Shown here: in pieces, positions 56,947 through 64,000 of the stretch
Numbering within the stretch: the first letter of the stretch is position 1
Layout of the letters: each line of letters opens with the position of its first letter
DNA from: Pseudomonas sp. SCB32
GTDB taxonomy: Bacteria; Pseudomonadota; Gammaproteobacteria; Pseudomonadales; Pseudomonadaceae
NCBI RefSeq assembly: GCF_009189165.1
Contig: NZ_CP045118.1
Location: 5,270,001 to 5,334,000, forward strand
Length of the DNA: 64,000 nt
Direction of reading: 5' to 3'
Position numbers and translations under genes: made by a program
Notes under the pieces: model-generated
The model's database searches: none
Told to the model about the DNA's origin: nothing
What the model saw: only the letters and a program-made list of their open reading frames with translations

Positions 56947-58684
56947 GCTGGAGCTCCTCCTGCACCACTTCCTCGCGCAGCAACGACAACACGTCAGCCA
57001 GTAGCGCCAATGCAGAGGCATAATTGCGCTGACTACAGAATCGTTCGAATGCATAAACCAACGCGGCAAGCGTGACTGCCGACAATGGGACAGCTGCCAG
57101 GCCAGGACGCAGAGTCTTTGCTGTCGCCAGTGCGCCTGCCAGTTTCTCTCGCTCATCCACTGGCCATCCGGCCCCCAATGGCTCGATTCGCCAGCTCGGC
57201 CAGTGGCTGAGCAGAAACTCGCCCGAGTCGTTGACCAGCAACGTCTCCGATGTCATGTCCAAGGAGGCAATTTGCCGGGGCAGTGCCGACAAAAGCTCAC
57301 GCACGTGATCGAACACTTGCAGAAAGCGTTGCAGACTCTCGGCTTGCCCCGGCAAGGACGCCGCAATACCGAGGCTTTCTATCTGTCTGGCGTCCAGACG
57401 CCACTCAAGGGATTGACGCGACCGTTTGAAGCGCTGCAGCAAGTCCTTCGGTGGCTCAATGGTCATCAGGTAAGCCGTTACCGCTAGAACTGCTGGGCCA
57501 ACCTGGCGGCGATTGACCTTGCTCTCGCCCCGCCATGCAAATACATGGCAACGCATTCCACCCACCGAGCAAGCGCTTATGAAACAAGGACAGGGCAGAG
57601 CTCTGGACGAGGACAGTAATGTCAGCTCTTGTGCCGCGAGAGCGCTGACCTCTCCACTGAAGAGCTTCAAGAGATAGCGGCGTTGTTGGCCGGAACCCTC
57701 ATCTGAGCAGGCCACTTCAAAAGCATGTACCCCTGCTACTCCTACCTGATGCCAAGCGACGTCCAGCTCGGCTGGCGAAATCCGCTCGACTTCGCGGAGC
57801 ACCTTGGAAATCCAGACATGGCGGGCAGCCTGACCCAACGCGGAGTGATCCTGAAGGTCCTGAAAGCGGTTTTCAGTAATCAGTGGCTGGGCATGGAAGA
57901 ACAGCGCGCCGATCTGCCTGCGTTGCGCACGAAGCGAGGCAACATCCTGGATCATCCCTGCCAGTCGCTGGAGTCCCTGCCGGATGAGCAGAAGCGAAAT
58001 GACCGCCACCCAGACCGAAGGATGATCGCCACTCAAGAAGTCGGCCACGATGTAAAAGAAAGCAAGCATGAAGCCAGCAGAGGCCAATGCACTCATGCCT
58101 CCGCCCAGCTTGGCCCGCAGAGCCTTCTGAGCACTCTCGCTGTAACTGCAGACGGCGACCACTGAAAAGAAAGCAGTCAGGATGTAAAGAACGACGACCA
58201 GGCACAGTGATGGGTAGAGATAGAGCAGAATCGAAAACGAAATCACTATGAAGGTGGCAGCTGCCAAACCACGCACGTACTTTGAATAGGCTGAAGTGGC
58301 CAGCTTCACCTGTTTTTCAAACAGGTCGATCTTTCTGCTGTGCGCCAGGAGAAGACCCGCACCACGCCTTGATAGGAGCCTGAGTGAAAACTCCATAGCG
58401 ACATGCAAGATATAGCATAGCAAAGCCAAGCCACTTATAACGATGATCAACCAGTCGCGCTCAAAGCTTTGCAAATAGGCTGGGAACTGAATGGGAATCG
58501 TCGTTCCTCCCAGCAGGACCATAACCTTCAGCGGCAGAAAGAAGGCTATTAGAAGCAGGAACTGTGAACCCAGTGTAAGCACCTGAATTAGCGCTGTAGT
58601 GACCGGCACAACCCTGAAGAATTTTTTCCCCAGTGAAAATGACCATCCGACAGTCGATCTGACTCCACGCAACAACGGTGTCAT
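56939..58684 (-). CDS. Polytopic membrane protein with degenerate kinase-like C-terminal half
   Basis: The 581-residue product has an N-terminal half with six hydrophobic segments (about 25-60, 75-100, 130-165, 165-185, 205-225, 225-245) arranged like an ABC-exporter membrane domain but with no ATPase. From about residue 290 the soluble half resembles aminoglycoside-phosphotransferase or LPS-kinase folds: RRYLLKLFSGE with a candidate ATP-lysine, and a loop DMTSETLLVNDSGEFLLSHWPSWRIEP where catalytic HGDxxxxN and metal-binding DxD would stand. The His-Gly-Asp-type residues and the second Asp are not seen, so it may be a pseudokinase. I know no described protein of this layout. Confidence 0.6.
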   Translation of the reverse strand: MTPLLRGVRSTVGWSFSLGKKFFRVVPVTTALIQVLTLGSQFLLLIAFFLPLKVMVLLGGTTIPIQFPAYLQSFERDWLIIVISGLALLCYILHVAMEFSLRLLSRRGAGLLLAHSRKIDLFEKQVKLATSAYSKYVRGLAAATFIVISFSILLYLYPSLCLVVVLYILTAFFSVVAVCSYSESAQKALRAKLGGGMSALASAGFMLAFFYIVADFLSGDHPSVWVAVISLLLIRQGLQRLAGMIQDVASLRAQRRQIGALFFHAQPLITENRFQDLQDHSALGQAARHVWISKVLREVERISPAELDVAWHQVGVAGVHAFEVACSDEGSGQQRRYLLKLFSGEVSALAAQELTLLSSSRALPCPCFISACSVGGMRCHVFAWRGESKVNRRQVGPAVLAVTAYLMTIEPPKDLLQRFKRSRQSLEWRLDARQIESLGIAASLPGQAESLQRFLQVFDHVRELLSALPRQIASLDMTSETLLVNDSGEFLLSHWPSWRIEPLGAGWPVDEREKLAGALATAKTLRPGLAAVPLSAVTLAALVYAFERFCSQRNYASALALLADVLSLLREEVVQEELQHG

Positions 58685-58777
58685 GGCAATTCTGGTCTAC
58701 ACGATGAAGAACTAGTTTGCGCCGCACTTGCTCTACCCTGCAGGAACTTCCCGCAGGGCAAAGCCAGGGCGATGATT

Positions 58778-59236
58778 TCAGGACTCCTGCCAATACAAGC
58801 GCATTAGAGACCTCTCCTGACCATCAGCCTCCTTCTCCTGATCCTTATAGATCCCGCCAACTACCGGAGAGTTCGACTTGTAGTAATGGACTTTCAGGAA
58901 CCCTTCGCGCTCTTCAACAACGACCCTGCGGGAGTAACCAGACTTCTCCAGCGCGGTGGATACCGCTTCTTCAGCCTTGCGGCTGGAAGAATCGAACTCA
59001 ACCTCACTGATACTCAACGCTCCGTTATCATTTGGCTTGCTCGTTTGCTTAAGAATATTCCCACTTAACGGCAATACACTGCCATCTGGAAGCTGTAGTT
59101 GCTTGGCAGCAACAGCTGTCTCAGTAGGCTTCGCGACGGAGGCAGAGCCAGCCTGCTCCTTGGAGGGCGATTTCGCCTCATTATCACAGCCGGCTAGGAC
59201 AGCTAGCGCAACAAAAAACAGAATCGGCTTGATCAT
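58778..59236 (-). CDS. Small lipoprotein of unknown function
   Basis: The ATG at 59236 gives 152 residues with a lipoprotein signal (MIKPILFFVALAVLAGCDNE, lipobox LAGC). Asp at position +2 would favour inner-membrane retention under the E. coli rule, which is less strict in Pseudomonas. After a Ser/Lys/Ala-rich linker the folded part (about 60-152) has SGNILKQTSKPNDNG, VSTALEKSGYSRRVVVEEREGFLKVHYYKSN. No family is recognised. It lies between the very large glycosyltransferase gene and the membrane protein gene on the same strand. Confidence 0.8.
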   Translation of the reverse strand: MIKPILFFVALAVLAGCDNEAKSPSKEQAGSASVAKPTETAVAAKQLQLPDGSVLPLSGNILKQTSKPNDNGALSISEVEFDSSSRKAEEAVSTALEKSGYSRRVVVEEREGFLKVHYYKSNSPVVGGIYKDQEKEADGQERSLMRLYWQES

Positions 59237-59404
59237 AACAAAACACTTCCTTTCTAAATCCGAACACAATAAATACAACCGACAGTCTTGCAAAAATCGA
59301 AGCACATTATTAATTAAACCTCGAGCCTGCCAAGCCGCCAGATCCCACCCTGATATTGACATCAAGAAATTCAAAAAACAGATTTCAAAAATCCACCCAC
59401 CCTT

Positions 59405-62400
59405 TTATTCAAACAACCCAATCTCCAATAAAACTGTCTTCCTCATTGAGCTTTGCTCAACCACGCGCCGGGCCGCGGCAATGGACTTCCGAGAGAACAC
59501 ATCTGGATCCATATACATCTCTTCAATCCCCTTGCTCAAACCAAGGAATGACTCAGGCTCATCCAGATAAGCACAGTCCGAATCCGCGAACTCTGGAATA
59601 GCGGCAACCGCACTGGTTATGGGCACGAGACCGGAAGACATGGCCTCATCTCGAGAAACACCTTGAGTATCCATTCGACTGGGGCAAAGGAAGACTCCAT
59701 ACTCCTTGTGCAATGCAGCGATTTCAGCTTGCTTTAGAAAACCGCGCTGGATTTGCACATTGGGGTATTGGCGCAAGGGCTCCAATGTCTGTTCGAAGAG
59801 CTGACCGTCTCCAACCATCCGGAATTCCAACTCCCTGAACCAAGGTTTTTCACTCAATGCCTGAATGGCTCGTACGCTGAGATCATTGGCATAGGTCCGG
59901 GAACTATAAGGGCGAATCGAAAGAATCTTCTTTCGCTGTTCCCCCCCCTTCTCCTGATAGGAGAAGAGATCGGTATTGATCGGATTATGGATGATTGCGT
60001 ACAGGCTCTCAGGAATCCGGAAACCAAGATCCTCCATGACGGTTTCTGCAAAATAGCGAGAAACAAAGACCAATCGGAGATTCGCAGGCATCGGCTGTAG
60101 CAGGTTTCTCCAGAACGCCAGGCGCCTTTCGCTCTCCAGCTTGCCAAGTGCCAGCTGCTCATCAGTGCTGTAGTTGTATTCACGGCGCCACCAAGGCTGG
60201 ATTTCGGCGCCATGTACCCAAACCACGACCTTCACCTGGTGCATGTGCTTGCGTAGCACTTCCCACATGTCCGGATCGAGGAAGTGCACCAGGACCGACT
60301 CGAAGCGCCCACTCGCCAACATGCGATCCAGGGTCTCCTGGGAACCGGTGATGACGTCGATATCCTCGAACTCGTCGTAGCTCACCGTCTGGTCCTTGCG
60401 CAGGCGGAATACATCCGCCCTCACACCGTGCTCACGGTAGGCCCTGACACGGCTGTGGACAAATCCATTGCGATACAGATCGCCATAACTGGGATAGTGA
60501 TTGGTGAGCAGCATGTGCCTGGAGCGATCCAGCATTGTCGACGGCTGAAGATCGCGATGTCCCAGCAATAGACCATTTACCTTTGCACTGCCGCTTGCAT
60601 ACACACGCCAGCCCATTCGAATGAACGCGGTCTCCGGTGGAATCGCCACCGTTGTATTGCGATTGGCATACACCATGACGTGACTTATGCGCTGTTTCTG
60701 CCCGTCGAGCATCAGCAGGACCAGCTGCAGGTTCAGTCCTGGGGTCGTGTCGAGGAACAGCTTGAGCTGACCGTTTTCGCCAAACTCTTCTGGCGTCAGT
60801 TCACGTGCCGCATAGAGGTATTCGTGCTTGCCGTCGGCAAGCGTGGAGTCGATCCGCCATTCATCCTCGGCCAACTCCAGGGTCACCGCCTTGCTGCGCA
60901 AGGTGCCGAATACGGCCTCAAGAGCATTCGCTCCCATACGTGGCGTATCGCTTGGATCAATACGGGCAGGGGGGATGGCTTCGGCGCGCGCCTGTACCTC
61001 TTCGATGCTCAACCCGATATCCAGAGCCAGGTCATCGACCCTGGTACCGGCATTCACTCCAGCGCCGTCAAGACAGTAGTTGTACGGATCGATCGCCAGG
61101 GCGTCCTGTGCCTGGTAGAGCCATTCACCAAGAGACTTCAACCAGGGCAGCACTTGCTGCTCAGCCAGCCGATGCGTCTCAATGGCCGAAGCACGCGCCC
61201 GCAGCACGGCCACAGGTCGGTATGCATGCTCCAGCGCGAACAGGTGGATACCCTGATCGCCCGATGCATAGTGCGCAACCTTACCGACCACTCCCGCCTG
61301 GCTGTACTGAGAAGCCAAGGCAATATCAAGCAGGTAATTGGGGCCGTAGTAATCGTCGGCATGCATGCCACAAACCCAGCGGGCATCCCCGGCGAGCTCC
61401 CCCACGCCGTGCTTCCTGAACTGCCGTGCGGGCAACAATGTGATGCGCGGATCTTCCAGCTTGATGGTCTCGGCCAACTTCCTGCTTGTCAGAATGAAGG
61501 CGCGCATTGGCTCATAACGCTGCCGCTGCAGCTGGGCGATGAGTCGATCGACTGCTCCGGCATCCGTTGCCATGGCAAAGACAGCAATCTGCGGCAGGAA
61601 CGAAGTCACCGGCCGGGCCAACGCCTTGCTCAGCACATAGTCGAGACGGCGACGGTAGGTATGCTCCTGCATCACCTTGCGCAATGCAGCCAGGCGAAGC
61701 TTGCCGCAATCCTCCTCGTTGCCAGCCAAACTGTTCAGGCGACGCAACATTTCCCCACCACTATCGGTACAGATGACCAGCTCCCCAAAGAGCAAACGCA
61801 AGCCACGTGAGAAATTGCTGACCGTAATGGTGTTGGAGCCAAGCAGTTCGAAGACTCGGCGAGCGAACATCGACTGCGACTGTTTGATCGAGTTGAGATT
61901 GATCGAGTAGCGATATCCCTTGTAAGCCGTATCGATCTGCTCGAACGAAAGAGTACCGACGATGTAAGGCCGGTACTCCGCTGGGAATTGGTAGTTGGGG
62001 TCATCCTTGCCGAAGTTGCGATCAAATATTTCCAGCGGTCGGAACTTGGGGAGCTCAGCGACGAAATTGCCCAGGTCACGGGTACGCTCGGGGTAGCGCA
62101 CGTAGTAGGCACCCGCAAAACAGAACGCATCCTTGCGCTGATACAGCTCAATGGGGTTATGGACAGCTGGCTGGCAGGCGAACGGCAGCAGGTAGACCCT
62201 TTCGTGCCCGAGCCCCGCCTTGTACCGGTGGATGCAATCGATGTCCGTGGTAAAGACGAAATCGAACTGCCTGGCGGTGGTCAGGAAAGTCTCGAAGTGG
62301 ATCGGGTCTTCCTTGTTCCAGAAGGCGGTTGGCACGCCATTGGTCTTGCACCAGGCCACGATGCCTTGCAGCTCCTGGCTGTTATGCCCCACCTTGCTGC

Positions 62401-64000
62401 CCCAGAGATCATCCTTGCCACGCCAAGCAGACTCGATGAACAGCAGTTCCGGCTGGAATGCCTGTAACTCGTCCAACCAGTTACCTGGGGTGAGCTGTTT
62501 CAAGTCGCACTCAAGGCGATAGGAGCCGTAAGAGAACTCATCCATGACGCAGGCCACTCGGACCTGTTTCCCGTCAGCCTGACTCGCAAGCATAAGCTGG
62601 CGCGCCATCCCTGCGTTACCGAGCAGTATCGGACGTGCGTTGTCGTAGGTATCGGCGAACTGTTGCGGGGCCGGCAGGGCTTTGGGAGAGGTATCGTGCC
62701 CGACGTGTTTCCACCGAAGCGCCTTTCGTTGTTTGCTGGCCTGCCGATAGAGACTCAGCAGCGAGCCCGGCAAGCGCACGAGCCCGTCCAGGGAGGTAGC
62801 ACCCGCCTTCAGCTGATACCCCAGTTGATAGGTCAGGCTGGCCCGTGTCTTGATCAGGCGCTGTTCGGCCTGGTAGCGCTTGGCATTGGCCCGCTGCAGG
62901 TCCTCGACCAGTTCCTCGATCTTTCGCTTCTGCTTGGAGGAACACTCGAGGAGGCTGTCCATTTCCGCCTTCAATTGAGGGATCTGCTCCCCGGTGACAC
63001 TGCGATATTTCTGGTTGGCGACATCCAGCAGGGCGCGAGTGGACGCCAGTTCGCTGTTCACGTGTTGTTGCGACGCCTGCCAGTCCTCCCGGGCACTCTC
63101 CAGCAGCACTTCGGCCGCTTCCCGTCGAGCACGCTCCTCGGAGAGCTGCTCCTGTAGCTTCTCGTTTAGGTTGCTTACATCTCGTGCCTGCCGTTGTGAG
63201 ATCTGCAGGTCCTCTTCTGCGGCAAGGTACGCGTGATGATTTCGGTCCAGCTGCTCCTGGAGGAGTGTTGTCTGCACGACCTTGTCCAGCTCAAGCTGTT
63301 CGATCTGCGCCAAAAGCGATGTGCGCTTCTGTTGAAGTTCGCTGTTTTCGAGCGCCTGTCGTTGTCGATCCCGCTCTGCGTTCTGTCGAGTCGACGACAA
63401 GACGTCCTCTGCCTCGCGGCGGCGACCCTGCTCAAGAATTACTTGCTGCTTCGCGGCGGAAAGCTGCCCGCCCAGCACCTTCCCAGCCTGCTTCCGAGCC
63501 TCAAGTTCAGCCTGCAGGGAGACGATATCCCCCCGTAGAGCCACCACGAGGCCCTCGGCAATCCGTGCGTTTTCCTGGGCAACAGCCAAGGTCGGCTCGA
63601 CAACGAGCTTGGCCGATTCGGATATATCCAGCTTCGAATCCAATTGCGAAATCCTTTCCTTAATCCACTGAGGCTCGCTGCCGGTCTCCGCCAGGCGGGC
63701 AAGCGGCAACGCTCTGGTGTCCACCTGGAGAGAAATCGCCCCTGGTTGTATCGTCTCCACTGGCAACTCCACCTCGACGACCTGCCGACGCGACGGGCCA
63801 GCCTTTTTCTTCGCAGATCGCGATGGGGTTGGAACCTTCTCCGAAGGACTCTGGATCACCTGCCGTTGCTCGGCAGCACGATAGGTATCAAGCAGCCTCT
63901 TGAGCCGCGAGCGTGCGAGACGCAGCCCGCCATCGACCTGCTCACTGGGTAGGAAGAGATGCGTGGGACTAGCGTTGAAGGACTCCAGGTAGCTGTACCC
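59405..64000 (-). CDS. Very large multi-domain glycosyltransferase with coiled coil, 5'-truncated by the window edge
   Basis: The frame stays open to base 64000, so at least 1531 residues are coded and the start lies outside; a GTG at 63859 is internal. In order: about 130 residues of unknown or linker type; a coiled coil (about 62.8-63.6 kb) rich in Glu/Gln/Arg heptads; a short basic link (LTYQLGYQL); a CgeB/DUF3880-like GT-B region (about 61.7-62.6 kb, SINLNSIKQSQSMFARRVFELLGSN); a GT-A-like region (about 60.9-61.6 kb, HADDYYGPNYL); a beta-rich part; and a C-terminal GT4 domain (about 59.4-60.5 kb) with GVSRDEAMSSGLVPITS. It probably builds a repeat-unit polysaccharide; sugars are unknown. 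Confidence 0.8.
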   Translation of the reverse strand, partial: GYSYLESFNASPTHLFLPSEQVDGGLRLARSRLKRLLDTYRAAEQRQVIQSPSEKVPTPSRSAKKKAGPSRRQVVEVELPVETIQPGAISLQVDTRALPLARLAETGSEPQWIKERISQLDSKLDISESAKLVVEPTLAVAQENARIAEGLVVALRGDIVSLQAELEARKQAGKVLGGQLSAAKQQVILEQGRRREAEDVLSSTRQNAERDRQRQALENSELQQKRTSLLAQIEQLELDKVVQTTLLQEQLDRNHHAYLAAEEDLQISQRQARDVSNLNEKLQEQLSEERARREAAEVLLESAREDWQASQQHVNSELASTRALLDVANQKYRSVTGEQIPQLKAEMDSLLECSSKQKRKIEELVEDLQRANAKRYQAEQRLIKTRASLTYQLGYQLKAGATSLDGLVRLPGSLLSLYRQASKQRKALRWKHVGHDTSPKALPAPQQFADTYDNARPILLGNAGMARQLMLASQADGKQVRVACVMDEFSYGSYRLECDLKQLTPGNWLDELQAFQPELLFIESAWRGKDDLWGSKVGHNSQELQGIVAWCKTNGVPTAFWNKEDPIHFETFLTTARQFDFVFTTDIDCIHRYKAGLGHERVYLLPFACQPAVHNPIELYQRKDAFCFAGAYYVRYPERTRDLGNFVAELPKFRPLEIFDRNFGKDDPNYQFPAEYRPYIVGTLSFEQIDTAYKGYRYSINLNSIKQSQSMFARRVFELLGSNTITVSNFSRGLRLLFGELVICTDSGGEMLRRLNSLAGNEEDCGKLRLAALRKVMQEHTYRRRLDYVLSKALARPVTSFLPQIAVFAMATDAGAVDRLIAQLQRQRYEPMRAFILTSRKLAETIKLEDPRITLLPARQFRKHGVGELAGDARWVCGMHADDYYGPNYLLDIALASQYSQAGVVGKVAHYASGDQGIHLFALEHAYRPVAVLRARASAIETHRLAEQQVLPWLKSLGEWLYQAQDALAIDPYNYCLDGAGVNAGTRVDDLALDIGLSIEEVQARAEAIPPARIDPSDTPRMGANALEAVFGTLRSKAVTLELAEDEWRIDSTLADGKHEYLYAARELTPEEFGENGQLKLFLDTTPGLNLQLVLLMLDGQKQRISHVMVYANRNTTVAIPPETAFIRMGWRVYASGSAKVNGLLLGHRDLQPSTMLDRSRHMLLTNHYPSYGDLYRNGFVHSRVRAYREHGVRADVFRLRKDQTVSYDEFEDIDVITGSQETLDRMLASGRFESVLVHFLDPDMWEVLRKHMHQVKVVVWVHGAEIQPWWRREYNYSTDEQLALGKLESERRLAFWRNLLQPMPANLRLVFVSRYFAETVMEDLGFRIPESLYAIIHNPINTDLFSYQEKGGEQRKKILSIRPYSSRTYANDLSVRAIQALSEKPWFRELEFRMVGDGQLFEQTLEPLRQYPNVQIQRGFLKQAEIAALHKEYGVFLCPSRMDTQGVSRDEAMSSGLVPITSAVAAIPEFADSDCAYLDEPESFLGLSKGIEEMYMDPDVFSRKSIAAARRVVEQSSMRKTVLLEIGLFE

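Overview
The window is chromosomal DNA of a Pseudomonas species. From about 1 kb to 46 kb, gene content, order and strand match, from memory, the P. aeruginosa PAO1 block from the BON-domain gene and pnp (PA4739/PA4740) to pmrB (PA4777). The high-GC codon use, the tmRNA tag peptide ANDDNYALAA and REP-type repeats agree. Differences inside the block (an extra zinc-finger/TPR membrane gene beside pnp, tmRNA downstream of pmrAB) suggest a relative rather than P. aeruginosa itself; this is inference.

Layout. 1-3.1 kb: a 5'-truncated rhomboid protease gene, a BON-domain periplasmic protein and a membrane protein. 3.1-18.3 kb, mostly minus strand: the translation and transcription block pnp, rpsO, truB, rbfA, infB, nusA and rimP, then initiator tRNA-Met and tRNA-Leu, secG, tpiA, glmM, folP, ftsH and rlmE. 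18.4-25.8 kb: yhbY (plus), then a DUF4149 gene, greA, carB, a LysE-type exporter gene, carA and dapB (minus). carA has a leader with an ArgR-type site, a short leader ORF and a strong terminator hairpin. 25.9-29.9 kb: grpE-dnaK-dnaJ with an RpoH promoter, divergent from LexA-controlled recN. 31.6-34.2 kb: fur, bamE, rnfH, ratA and smpB. 34.2-41.3 kb: lactate use (lldR, lldP, lldD and a two-domain D-lactate dehydrogenase) with an LldR-type operator and REP pairs around lldD. 41.4-46.0 kb: speD-speE-DUF155-pmrA-pmrB behind a PmrA-box-like site. 46.1-49.1 kb: a small periplasmic protein, a yybP-ykoY (Mn2+) riboswitch with its NCX-type exporter, a DJ-1/PfpI protein and the tmRNA gene ssrA.

The sequence changes character at the 3' end of ssrA. 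From 49.1 to 53.2 kb lies a decayed mobile element with two broken tyrosine-recombinase genes, an intact AT-rich acyltransferase gene, and long stretches without an intact gene. From 53.2 kb to the end, all on the minus strand, is a surface-glycan cluster. It holds an AT-rich putative glycosyltransferase, two GT4 glycosyltransferases, a membrane protein with a degenerate kinase-like C-terminal half, a lipoprotein, and a very large protein with a long coiled coil and several glycosyltransferase-like domains that runs off the window edge. This cluster is the best candidate for an undescribed system here.

All calls come from reading the sequence and remembered family features. No database search was run.
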